Below are positions 8,694 through 16,746 of a stretch of 60,469 bases of DNA, piece after piece. The first letter of the stretch is position 1, and each line of letters starts with the position of its first letter. Origin of the DNA: an uncultured Prevotellaceae bacterium (GTDB taxonomy: Bacteria; Bacteroidota; Bacteroidia; Bacteroidales; Muribaculaceae); the NCBI GenBank assembly GCA_900318645.1, contig ONLH01000026.1:1-60469 (forward strand). The letters are read 5' to 3'. A program made the position numbers and the translations under genes. The notes beneath the pieces are model-generated. The model made no database searches, was not told the origin of the DNA, and saw only the letters and a program-made list of their open reading frames with translations.

Positions 8694-8712
8694 AAAATTG
8701 GAAGCGTGATCC
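8694..8712. repeat. 19-bp direct repeat at the tRNA-Arg 3' end (inner attachment site)
   Basis: This is identical to 7230-7248. Bases 8707-8712 are the last six of tRNA-Arg (minus strand); the other 13 are its 3' flank. Confidence 0.6.
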
Positions 8713-8780
8713 TGTTGGGATTCGAACCCAAGACCCACAGCTTAGAAGGCTGTTGCTCTATCCAGCTGAGCTACAGGACC
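8707..8780 (-). tRNA. tRNA-Arg (anticodon TCT)
   Basis: The minus strand folds as a standard cloverleaf: acceptor GGTCCTG with CAGGATC, D-arm GCTC...GAGC, anticodon stem ACAGC/GCTGT around loop CTTCTAA (anticodon TCT), and T-arm TTGGG/CCCAA with TTCGAAT. The discriminator base is A and no CCA is encoded. Its 3' end overlaps the 19-bp repeat shared with 7230-7248. Confidence 0.95.
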
Positions 8781-8821
8781 AAACCTGCAAGATTTGCCCT
8801 TGACAAACGGGCAAAAAAATG

Positions 8822-8907
8822 CGGAGAGAAAGGGATTCGAACCCCTGGAGGTAGTTAGCCTCAACGGTTTTCAAGACCGCCGCAATCGACCACTCTGCCA
8901 TCTCTCC
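8822..8907 (-). tRNA. tRNA-Ser (anticodon TGA)
   Basis: The minus strand starts GGAGAGA, pairs with TCTCTCC, and carries a long variable arm typical of class II serine tRNAs. The anticodon loop CTTGAAA gives anticodon TGA. The T-loop is TTCGAAT. It lies 41 nt upstream of tRNA-Arg, so the two are probably cotranscribed. Confidence 0.95.
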
Positions 8908-8922
8908 CACTCATTTGGGGTG

Positions 8923-8953
8923 CAAAGGTACTGCCAAGTTTTGTTTTGTGCAA
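8923..8953 (-). promoter_or_regulatory. Promoter of the tRNA-Ser/tRNA-Arg pair
   Basis: TACCTTTG (8923-8930) has a TTG box 20 nt upstream (8951-8953). The box ends 15 nt before the tRNA-Ser 5' end. Confidence 0.75.
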
Positions 8954-9000
8954 GTTTTTGGACGAATTTTTGATTTCTTTTTTGTGAAATCTTTATTTGG

Positions 9001-10326
9001 TCATGGAATTGTCTTTGTTAGAATCAGGTAGTCTTGGCTCCCGTTCTCAACAGGATAGTGCGCGGTTGAACGTTGACCGACGACCCAGATGATTTCGCCG
9101 TCGGCTTCAAGCAACCATGCGTATTTCTTAGTGGCATAATCTAGCTTGAGCTCATTGAAAAGGTCACTCACGAGTTTAGTGCCTTTCATGCCGAAGGGAC
9201 GGATGCGGTCACCTTTGCGCCAATGGCGCATGATAATGCGTTTGCTGTCAAGCAGTCGGGTGTTGAAGGCGACGCGGAGACTACCGGAGCACATCCGTGG
9301 TGAGAATGGCTCGTGACCGCGATGAACGAGGACGCTGACCGGACTGACGATGTCCTTGGTCAGGTCGATGGGAATTTCAACGCCGTCGGTCGGTAGATTG
9401 AGGTCAACAGACAGATTCTCCCTGTTCACGGCGAGCATATAGTCGCCAGCGGTGAAAAGCCGCCCAGTGTGACCTTTCCTAGCTGCCTCAATCGCTTGTG
9501 CACATTGCTCTCGGTTAAACCCGCGTTCGCGTATTCTGTGATAGAGTAGGGTCTCGCCATACGGGTGTTCGCAGATATAATCAGTTTTGATATCTATGTG
9601 CTCTATGCCATCAAGGTCAGTTTCCACGTAATATGCCATCAGGTCAAAATCGTCAGCCAGGTTTTTCATCGTATAAAGGATGCGCTCCTTGCTCCCGGGA
9701 AATTCCTTTTCGATGACGGGCAGCACGAGGTTGCGCAGGCGGTTGCGGCGAAAATCGTTCTGGGCATTGGTGCTGTCGGTGACATAGTCCTGCCCAATGC
9801 TTTCCAGGTAGTCAAGAATGTCTTGCCGTGAAACGGACAGCAGTGGACGCCAGATGCCGTTGTAGTAGCGCTTCATCCCGGAAAGGCCCTTGGTGCCCGT
9901 GCCGCGCAGCAGGTTCAGGAAGAACGTTTCGATCTGATCGTCGGAATGATGGGCAACGGCAATGCGGCTGCAATCCTGCCGCTCGAATTCCTGCTCGAAC
10001 CACTGATAGCGCAGCTCACGGCATGCCATCTCGGTTGAACCGCCATGCTCTTGCTGCCATGCTGCAACGTCAAAGTCCTTGACGGTCAAGGGAACACCGA
10101 GTCGCTCGCACAAGTTCCTCACAAATTGCTCGTCACGCATCGATTCCTCTCCGCGCAGGTGGAAATTGCAATGTGCGGCCCGACAGTTGCAACCAGCAGC
10201 GAGCAGAACGCGTAGCAACGCAACCGAGTCGGCCCCACCGCTTACTGTTACCAGTATCTGCCCCTTCTTGATGCTGGCCATATCTTCAGCACCAAGCACT
10301 CTATTGATAAATTGTTCTTCATTCAT
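9001..10326 (-). CDS. tilS: tRNA(Ile)-lysidine synthase
   Basis: The protein is 441 aa. TilS joins lysine to C34 of the CAU-anticodon tRNA-Ile using ATP, so that the tRNA reads AUA rather than AUG; it acts in the cytoplasm and is essential in most bacteria. The PP-loop SGGADS is at residues 29-34, followed by CNFHLRGEES and the VAHHSDDQIETFFLNLLRG motif of the N-type ATP pyrophosphatase fold. The C-terminal substrate-binding domain (RHWRKGDRIRPFGMKG) lies around 365-430. The start at 10326 is chosen because it gives the usual length and because a -7 box lies only 5 nt upstream; the longer frame adds 14 residues inside the promoter. Confidence 0.95.
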   Translation of the reverse strand: MNEEQFINRVLGAEDMASIKKGQILVTVSGGADSVALLRVLLAAGCNCRAAHCNFHLRGEESMRDEQFVRNLCERLGVPLTVKDFDVAAWQQEHGGSTEMACRELRYQWFEQEFERQDCSRIAVAHHSDDQIETFFLNLLRGTGTKGLSGMKRYYNGIWRPLLSVSRQDILDYLESIGQDYVTDSTNAQNDFRRNRLRNLVLPVIEKEFPGSKERILYTMKNLADDFDLMAYYVETDLDGIEHIDIKTDYICEHPYGETLLYHRIRERGFNREQCAQAIEAARKGHTGRLFTAGDYMLAVNRENLSVDLNLPTDGVEIPIDLTKDIVSPVSVLVHRGHEPFSPRMCSGSLRVAFNTRLLDSKRIIMRHWRKGDRIRPFGMKGTKLVSDLFNELKLDYATKKYAWLLEADGEIIWVVGQRSTAHYPVENGSQDYLILTKTIP

Positions 10327-10331
10327 AACTG

Positions 10332-10362
10332 CAAAATTAGTGTATTTCCTCGTGATTTGCAA
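10332..10362 (-). promoter_or_regulatory. Promoter of tilS (near-leaderless)
   Basis: TAATTTTG (10332-10339) has a TTG 20 nt upstream (10360-10362). The box ends 5 nt before the tilS ATG, so the transcript should have almost no leader. Confidence 0.7.
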
Positions 10363-10443
10363 CATCATGCCTGCATGGCCGGGATGTGGAAGAAAGACCG
10401 CGACAACTGTCTCAATAGCGGCTCAGGTACAAGGATAAAAATT

Positions 10444-10489
10444 GAATGCCGTGTGCAATGGGAGCCTTTTCCCATCGAACACGGCATTC
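10444..10489. other. Large hairpin in the 399-bp tilS-eamA gap
   Basis: GAATGCCGTGT (10444-10454) pairs perfectly with ACACGGCATTC (10479-10489). A second inner pair, ATGGGA/TCCCAT, sits inside the loop. No T-run follows on either strand, so a terminator is not clear. The rest of 10363-10704 is AT-rich and shows no gene. Confidence 0.5.
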
Positions 10490-10704
10490 ACAATGTCTTT
10501 TCCCTAACAAATATCGGCAGCCTATAAAAGGTTTCTTTTCCTGATGCGAAGTTACCTTGCAAGCCATTCATGGAGCAAAGATTTTTTATCGAAAATTCAA
10601 AAGTGTAAAATTTTTTTACAGTAAAGTGTCTAATTTTTTTACACTTCGGCTCTAGAACCCCTAAAAAATCGGTCATCGGGGTGAGATAACTGCTGACTTA
10701 GTTG

Positions 10705-10712
10705 TACCTTTG
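10705..10712 (+). promoter_or_regulatory. -7 box TACCTTTG upstream of the EamA gene
   Basis: TACCTTTG lies 13 nt before the ATG at 10726. No convincing -33 box is seen. Confidence 0.55.
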
Positions 10713-10725
10713 CACCATATTTCTT

Positions 10726-11637
10726 ATGGAACAGGATAAGCGGGCACATAGTGACTTCTGGTATCATGTGGCGGCATTTGCCATGATTCTGGTGTGGGGT
10801 ATATCGTTCCTCAATACCAGGGTGCTGCTTGATGCCGGACTGACACCCACCGAAATCTTTGTGGCTCGTTTCACCATCGCCTACCTTTCATTGTTGGTGA
10901 TTAGTCGTTTCAAGGTTCGGTTCACAGGATGGCGTGATGAATTGTTGTTTGTGGTATGTGGCGTGGCCGGTGGCTCGGCCTATTTTATCGCCGAGAATAC
11001 TGCGCTAGAGCTTACACTCATCAGCGACGTGGCCGTCCTTGTGAGTATTGCGCCCTTGACGACGGCATTGATGGGTGCCATTTTCTATCGGGACGAACGC
11101 ATTACGTTGTTGACAGGAGTGGGCATGGTGATTGCCTTTATTGGATCGGTGATGCTGGCGTTGAAAGACGGCCTCGTGTGGGGTGACAGCGTGCTCGGTG
11201 ACTTGTTGGCGATGCTGGCGGCACTGGTATGGGCTTTCTATTCGATGGCGCTGAAGCGGTTGAATCGCACTTACACCACATTGTTTATCACGCGCAAGCT
11301 GTTCTTCTATGGAATCTTGTCGGCCTTGCCATTGTTGGCACTGGAGGACACCCAAATCAACATGGACGTCTTGAGACAGCCTGCTGTGTGGGGCAATCTG
11401 CTCTATCTGGGCCTGGTTTGTTCGATGGCAGCCTATTTCATTTGGGGAATTACAGTGAAGCGTATCGGTGCAGTGCGTGCCAGCAATTATTTCTACTTGA
11501 GCCCTATCATTTCGATGATAGCAGCTGCCATCTGGTTCGGTGAACGCACCAATGCGATTGCTTACATAGGTTGCGTGCTGATTCTGGCAGGCGTCATCAT
11601 GGCCGAGAAATTCAAGCGTACTCCCGTCGATCAATGA
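10726..11637 (+). CDS. EamA/DMT family transporter
   Basis: This 303-aa inner-membrane protein has about ten hydrophobic segments and two EamA repeats: residues about 10-145 (VWGISFLNTRVLL ... FIGSVMLAL) and about 155-295 (LGDLLAMLAALVWAFYSMAL ... GCVLILAGVIMAE). The family exports or exchanges small metabolites; the substrate cannot be read from the sequence. The ATG at 10726 is preferred over an upstream TTG at 10702, which would overlap the -7 box. Its 3' end overlaps the convergent MATE gene by 26 bp. Confidence 0.9.
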   Translation: MEQDKRAHSDFWYHVAAFAMILVWGISFLNTRVLLDAGLTPTEIFVARFTIAYLSLLVISRFKVRFTGWRDELLFVVCGVAGGSAYFIAENTALELTLISDVAVLVSIAPLTTALMGAIFYRDERITLLTGVGMVIAFIGSVMLALKDGLVWGDSVLGDLLAMLAALVWAFYSMALKRLNRTYTTLFITRKLFFYGILSALPLLALEDTQINMDVLRQPAVWGNLLYLGLVCSMAAYFIWGITVKRIGAVRASNYFYLSPIISMIAAAIWFGERTNAIAYIGCVLILAGVIMAEKFKRTPVDQ

Positions 11638-13057
11638 CGTTTCTCTTCATCCATCGCTTAGTACTGAGCCACAGCAGATAGACCGTCCCTCTGAAGCATA
11701 ATTCTATAGCCATCGCCATCCACACGCCGTAGAGACCCATTGTAGTCACTAGGATAATCGAGAGTCCAAGCCTTACAATCCACATGCTCACCAGGTTGAT
11801 ACCGCAGGGTGCCAGAGTGTATCCGGCACCGACAAACACGCCGTAACCGATAATGGAAGCAGCGAATAGTGGCTCGGCCCACGCCTCAAGCCTAAGGCAA
11901 CGCGCACCCAGTTCAACCACCTCGGGCACTGGCGACATCAATCCCATCAGTTCGGCGGCAAACAAGTACATAAAGACTGCCATCACTCCCATGATGACCA
12001 TGCCTGACAACACATTGATCCATGCGAAGCTTCGTGTGAGACGTTTACGCCCGGCACCCAAGCTTTGTCCGATGAGCGTTGTCGCGGCATCAGCGATGCC
12101 GTAGCCCGACATGTAGCAGAGGCTCTCGGCTGTGATGGCAAACGAGTTGGCAGCAAGGGCAATGCTGCCTAGCGGGGCGACAATGCCTGTGATGACGATA
12201 GACGCCCCCGTGAGCATGATGTGTTGTAGCCCCATGGGGACTGAAATCTTGATGGCCTTGACAAAGCTATTCCATCTAGGCTTGAATGAGCCCTTGTCAA
12301 GTGTGAGCCTCAGTTCGTTAGATCGGAAAACGAGATAGTACATCATGAGCAGGCTGACGACCATACCTGCACAGGCGGTACCCAAAGCAGCACCCATGAT
12401 GCCCAGCCCAGCTCCAGGCATAGTGATTGTGCTGCCCATCAATGACAGCTGGCGTGTCGGGGAAATAAGGAAAAAGTTGAAGACTACGTCAAGCACACAC
12501 ATCACGACATTCAGCACACTGGGCACCCGCATGTTGCCACTGCTACGCAGCATGGAACTAGACACCATGTCAATCATGAAGAATGGCACAAACAGCATGA
12601 ATGTACCGAAATAGGCGGTAGCACCAGCCCTGATGTGCGGCTCGGCTCCTAGCCAGACGGGTAGGGGACGACAAATCACCAATCCAAACCCTGCGAGCAC
12701 CAGACTGAATAACAGGCATACGACGATGCCTTGTCTCACCATCTGTCGTGCGTCAGCTGCTCTTTTGGCACCCAGCAGATGTGCTACCTGCACCGCATAC
12801 CCAGCGACAAATGATGTCAATATGCCCTCAAACATCCATGAGGTAGTACCCATCAGACCCACCGAAGCAGAGTCGTCTGCGCCCAGTTGTCCAACCATCG
12901 CAGCATCGATAAACTGCATCACCATCGCCGATACATTCGCCAGAATAGCAGGAATGCTCAGAGCAAAGGTGAGTTGCAGCTGCCCTTTGAATGACAGCGG
13001 CTTACCCTCGCGGATGGATTGTAGTAGGGCGTCCTTATTGGATGTTCGGTTGGTCAC
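11612..13057 (-). CDS. MATE family multidrug efflux transporter
   Basis: A 481-aa protein with about twelve membrane segments and the two-fold MATE repeat. Typical features are the N-terminal LTFALSIPAILANVSAMVMQFIDAAMVGQLG stretch (residues about 28-60) and GAxxG-type loops. MATE proteins export cationic drugs or metabolites with Na+ or H+. The start is GTG at 13057; no ATG fits the family start better. It lies 105 nt downstream of the OmpA-family gene, separated by a terminator. The convergent EamA gene overlaps its 3' end by 26 bp, leaving no room for a separate terminator. Confidence 0.92.
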   Translation of the reverse strand: MTNRTSNKDALLQSIREGKPLSFKGQLQLTFALSIPAILANVSAMVMQFIDAAMVGQLGADDSASVGLMGTTSWMFEGILTSFVAGYAVQVAHLLGAKRAADARQMVRQGIVVCLLFSLVLAGFGLVICRPLPVWLGAEPHIRAGATAYFGTFMLFVPFFMIDMVSSSMLRSSGNMRVPSVLNVVMCVLDVVFNFFLISPTRQLSLMGSTITMPGAGLGIMGAALGTACAGMVVSLLMMYYLVFRSNELRLTLDKGSFKPRWNSFVKAIKISVPMGLQHIMLTGASIVITGIVAPLGSIALAANSFAITAESLCYMSGYGIADAATTLIGQSLGAGRKRLTRSFAWINVLSGMVIMGVMAVFMYLFAAELMGLMSPVPEVVELGARCLRLEAWAEPLFAASIIGYGVFVGAGYTLAPCGINLVSMWIVRLGLSIILVTTMGLYGVWMAMAIELCFRGTVYLLWLSTKRWMKRNVIDRREYA

Positions 13058-13094
13058 GTCTTGGTAATCTCGTGTTTGTCGTCAAGGGTTAAAA

Positions 13095-13125
13095 AAGATG
13101 TCCCACTGCAAGGGCGGGACATCTT
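13095..13125 (-). terminator. Terminator of the OmpA-family gene
   Basis: AAGATGTCCC and GGGACATCTT form a perfect 10-bp stem. On the minus strand it is followed by a T-run (complement of the A-run at 13091-13096). Confidence 0.85.
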
Positions 13126-13162
13126 AAATCATAATACTGTTCTATCTCTTTTTTGAGAGAGA

Positions 13163-14404
13163 TTACTTGCGGTGGATGGTCACGGCGCGGTCAAGTGAAG
13201 CGCACTTGGGACCATAGTTGGTCAACTCACCATTGTTGATCTCGGTTTCGAGGCGGCTCTCAGCAACACCCTTCTTCACGAGTTCATTCTTAACGGTGGC
13301 AACACGACCCTTACGCAGGCGGACGTTGATGACGTCATTACCGGTGTAGTTGTCAGCCCAACCAGTAAGCAGGTAGTTGCGGTTCTCATTCTTCATGACC
13401 TCAGCAACTGCTTCAACAACGTTGCGCTGTACACCCAGCACATCGGTACGGTTGATGGGGAAGTAGATGGTAGCGAGGGGTGCTTCGGCAGGACCACCCT
13501 CGTCCAGGTCAGCTTTCTTCTCCAAGCACTTGCGCAGCTGGTTCTCCAGGTCGGCAATCTTGCGGTTGGCATCGTTGAGGTCTGCAACCAGAGCATCACC
13601 TTCAGCATCGGTGTACTTCCACTCGGGGCAAACAACCTGAATGGGAGCGTTCCACTCGGTCTTACCCAGTTTGTAGGTCAAACCAACGAGCAGGCCAGGA
13701 TACTCGTTCCAAGTCTTTTTCCAAAGACCGGCACCGTCAACATGCTCCTGCATCAGATCAAAGCGGAGGTCAAGGTTGACATCAATCCTCTTGGTGATGG
13801 CAAAGCTGTTGAGCAAACCGGCTTGCATACTGTAGTTGCGGCAGTGGTCGGGGTCATCGCCTGCACCATATTTCCAAGGTCCGTGGGCACCATCGCGGGC
13901 ATAAACCCAGTTGACAGCCATACCCACGTAGAAAATACAGTTATAAAAGCGATTGGGCTTGTAACCATCGAGCCAGTTCGATACATTGAACAACACGTCA
14001 CCAACGAGACCAATGTTGTTGAAATGCTGTGGAGCATACTTGTTATCCTCTCCACAGAAGTATGACCAGTTACGATAACCCAGAGCGTGAACGTTGCCTA
14101 CGAAGGTTGCACCTTTCATCTGCTCAAAGTCGCCACCAAAGCGTAAACCAAGGAGCGGGGAGAACCATTTACCGATGAAAAGGTCAGCCTTGGCACCTAA
14201 ACGACGACTGAATTTTTCGTGACGGTCAAAGGGCGACATCATTATACCAACACCACCATCGGCCTGAATGAACCAGTTATCTCTCATTCTGTTGAAGAGA
14301 TAACCCTGTGATGGATCCTCTACGTAAGTCACCTCTTGAGCAGCGGTGATAAAAGGAATCGTGCTAAACAAGCACAGGATTGCTATTAATGCGAATCTTT
14401 TCAT
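13163..14404 (-). CDS. OmpA family outer membrane protein
   Basis: This 413-aa protein starts with a signal peptide (MKRFALIAILCLFSTIPFIT, then AA before Gln). Residues about 40-250 form a beta-barrel-like region rich in aromatic alternation (WFIQADGGVGIMM, GLRFGGDFEQ). A short coiled stretch (ADLNDANRKIADLENQLRKC) at about 270-295 leads to a C-terminal OmpA-like peptidoglycan-binding domain (about 305-413), where TGWADNYTGNDVINVRLRKG replaces the usual GHTDxxGxxxYNxxLSxxRA. It probably tethers the outer membrane to peptidoglycan. It has its own promoter and terminator. Confidence 0.9.
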   Translation of the reverse strand: MKRFALIAILCLFSTIPFITAAQEVTYVEDPSQGYLFNRMRDNWFIQADGGVGIMMSPFDRHEKFSRRLGAKADLFIGKWFSPLLGLRFGGDFEQMKGATFVGNVHALGYRNWSYFCGEDNKYAPQHFNNIGLVGDVLFNVSNWLDGYKPNRFYNCIFYVGMAVNWVYARDGAHGPWKYGAGDDPDHCRNYSMQAGLLNSFAITKRIDVNLDLRFDLMQEHVDGAGLWKKTWNEYPGLLVGLTYKLGKTEWNAPIQVVCPEWKYTDAEGDALVADLNDANRKIADLENQLRKCLEKKADLDEGGPAEAPLATIYFPINRTDVLGVQRNVVEAVAEVMKNENRNYLLTGWADNYTGNDVINVRLRKGRVATVKNELVKKGVAESRLETEINNGELTNYGPKCASLDRAVTIHRK

Positions 14405-14484
14405 TGTAAATCAGTTATATTGTTTATTTATTGATAATCAACACTTTTCAAGATAATTAACGATTATCTATCACTTTTGCGTGA

Positions 14485-14514
14485 CAAAATTACTCATTTT
14501 TCTTGTTTTACAAA
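14485..14514 (-). promoter_or_regulatory. Promoter of the OmpA-family gene
   Basis: TTTG (14511-14514), an 18-nt spacer, then TAATTTTG (14485-14492) on the minus strand, 80 nt before the start codon. This leaves an AT-rich leader. Confidence 0.75.
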
Positions 14515-14550
14515 AATATTACTGACGAAAAAATTATTTTACATATAATT

Positions 14551-16581
14551 TCAACGATGAAGAGCAGTAAGGATTGCATCCGATACATGCTCTGCCGTGA
14601 AACCGAATTTCTCGTCAAGCACTTTGTAAGGCGCAGATGCACCAAAGTGATCAAGACCGAAGATGGTTCCAGTGGGAACTACACGACGCAGAGTGCTGGG
14701 CAGTCCCGAGGTCAGACCGAAAGCAGGTACATCTTCAGGTATCACCGCATGGCGATACTCGGCATCCTGATTGAGGAACAGACCGATGGAAGGCACTGAA
14801 ACGATTTGTGCCTTAATGCCCTGCTCCTTGATGATGTTGTTGGCAGCAACCAGTGTGGCCACTTCTGACCCATTGCCCACAAGCACGATGTCGGGGTTTT
14901 CCTGCTTGATGACAACATAGCCGCCACGCTCAGCGCCCAAGGCGTCGGCATAGCGGTTGCCCGTTGCGCTGGGCAGGTCGTCAATATTCTGGCGGGATAG
15001 AATCAGTGCAGTGGGAGTCAGGTTGTTTTCCATAGCCATTTTCCAAGCTACCGAGGTCTCGGCGGCATCGGCAGGACGCAGCACGAGCATGCTGTTACGG
15101 CCGTGGTGGTTTTGCAATTCCTCCATCAAGCGGATTTGCGCTTCTTGCTCAACGGGTTCATGGGTGGGGCCATCTTCTCCAACACGGAAGGCATCATGGG
15201 TCCAGATGAACTTGACTGGCAGTTCCATCAGGGCCGAAAGGCGTGCGGCAGGCTTGATGTAGTCGCTGAATACGAAGAACGTACCACAGGCGGCAATCAC
15301 GCCACCGTGTAGAGCCATACCGTTAATGATGGCTGCCATAGCGAGTTCTGAAACGCCAGCGTGAAGGAATGCGCCCTGGAAATCGTGGGTCTTGAAGGCT
15401 CCGCGCACCTTGAGGAAGCCGTCGGTCTTGTCGCTGTTAGCCAGGTCGGCCGATGAGACAATCATGTTTTCAACCTCCTTGGCGAGGGTGGCAAGCACAT
15501 TGGCGCTAGCTGTGCGGGTGGCAATGCCCGGTTTGTGCTCGATAGCGGCATAATCTACTTCGGGAGCCTTACCGTCGATATAGTTTTGCAGACGTTGCAT
15601 AGCCTCGGGGTTCTGCTGTGCCCAAGCGTCGATTTCTTGCTTGCGTTGCGCAACCAGTTTACGCTGTTCTTCAGCACGCTGAGCGTACAGTTCGGCTACC
15701 TCGGGGAATACGATCCAAGGATTCTCAGGGTCACCGCCCAGATGCTCGATGGTCTTGGCGTAGTCGGCGCCCGATTTGCTCAACGGATTACCGTGGGTGC
15801 TGCATTTGCCCTCAAAGTTCTCACCTTCAGCAGTTACACAACCGCGCCCCATGATGGTGCGGCCGATGATGATGGTGGGACGCTGCTTCTCGTCAAGCGC
15901 CTTGTCCAGTGCCTCGGCTAGGGCGGCAGGATCGGTTCCGTCACACTCGATGACGTTCCAGTTCCAAGCGCGGTACTTCATGGCTGTATCTTCGTTGCTC
16001 ACGGCGTCACAGTCGGTCGAGAGCTGCACCGTGTTGCTGTCATAGAACATGATCAGGTTGTTCAGGCCCAGGTAGCCTGCAATGCGGGCTGCCTCCTGGG
16101 AAATACCCTCCTGAACCCCACCGTCACTGATGAAGGCGTAGGTCTTGTGGGCAAACACCTCGCTATAGTGCGTGGCGATGAAACGCTCGGCGATTGCGGC
16201 ACCGATGGCCATCACATGGCCTTGACCCAGGGGACCCGATGTGTTCTCCACGCCGTGTTCCACATCAAGCTCGGGATGGCCGGGTGTGATGCTGCCCCAT
16301 GAACGGAAAGCCTTGATGTCGTCGGTCGTGTAGCGGCCAGCCAAGTGCAGGACGCTATACAGCATGGGTGACATGTGGCCGGGATCCAGGAAGAAACGGT
16401 CACGGGCAAACCATGCAGGATTGTCGGGGTCGGTGACTAGATATTTCGAGAACAGGACGTTCACAAAGTCGGCTCCACCCATGGCTCCACCGGGATGTCC
16501 AGACTTGGCTTGTTCAACCATCGAAGCGGCAAGAATGCGGATGTTGTCTGCCGCGCGTGTCATCAATTTGGAATCGGTCAT
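14551..16581 (-). CDS. tkt: Transketolase
   Basis: The 676-aa length is normal for the family. Transketolase moves two-carbon units between sugar phosphates with thiamine diphosphate in the pentose phosphate pathway. The N-terminal ThDP domain has GPLGQGHVMAIG (about 117) and SDGGVQEG (about 150). The pyrimidine domain carries THDAFRVGEDGPTHEPVEQ (about 465-485), and the C-terminal domain follows from about 545. It is flanked by its own promoter and by the sugar permease gene upstream on the same strand, which has a separate terminator. No truncation is seen. Confidence 0.97.
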   Translation of the reverse strand: MTDSKLMTRAADNIRILAASMVEQAKSGHPGGAMGGADFVNVLFSKYLVTDPDNPAWFARDRFFLDPGHMSPMLYSVLHLAGRYTTDDIKAFRSWGSITPGHPELDVEHGVENTSGPLGQGHVMAIGAAIAERFIATHYSEVFAHKTYAFISDGGVQEGISQEAARIAGYLGLNNLIMFYDSNTVQLSTDCDAVSNEDTAMKYRAWNWNVIECDGTDPAALAEALDKALDEKQRPTIIIGRTIMGRGCVTAEGENFEGKCSTHGNPLSKSGADYAKTIEHLGGDPENPWIVFPEVAELYAQRAEEQRKLVAQRKQEIDAWAQQNPEAMQRLQNYIDGKAPEVDYAAIEHKPGIATRTASANVLATLAKEVENMIVSSADLANSDKTDGFLKVRGAFKTHDFQGAFLHAGVSELAMAAIINGMALHGGVIAACGTFFVFSDYIKPAARLSALMELPVKFIWTHDAFRVGEDGPTHEPVEQEAQIRLMEELQNHHGRNSMLVLRPADAAETSVAWKMAMENNLTPTALILSRQNIDDLPSATGNRYADALGAERGGYVVIKQENPDIVLVGNGSEVATLVAANNIIKEQGIKAQIVSVPSIGLFLNQDAEYRHAVIPEDVPAFGLTSGLPSTLRRVVPTGTIFGLDHFGASAPYKVLDEKFGFTAEHVSDAILTALHR

Positions 16582-16620
16582 AGTTGTATTTATTGAATGA
16601 TTAGGTTATTTACTAAACTA

Positions 16621-16650
16621 CAAAAATACGACTTTTTCTTCAATCAACAA
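16621..16650 (-). promoter_or_regulatory. Promoter of tkt
   Basis: TTG (16648-16650), a 19-nt spacer, then TATTTTTG (16621-16628), 39 nt before the tkt ATG. Confidence 0.7.
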
Positions 16651-16683
16651 GGTGTGAATCCAATAAAAAACGCAAAATAAAAG

Positions 16684-16718
16684 ATTCAAGGTTGCATCCC
16701 TAGAGTGCAACCTTGAAT
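16684..16718 (-). terminator. Terminator of the MFS permease gene
   Basis: ATTCAAGGTTGCA and its complement form a perfect 13-bp stem. On the minus strand it is followed by CTTTTATTTT. It lies 28 nt after the permease stop. Confidence 0.85.
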
Positions 16719-16746
16719 TATGTGTTTGAATATCAGTAGATAATGG

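Noticed and set aside
11612-11637. Convergent 26-bp gene overlap as a sign of a wrong stop
   Set aside because: Both reading frames end with family-typical C-termini, and the stops are TGA in each frame; the overlap is real.
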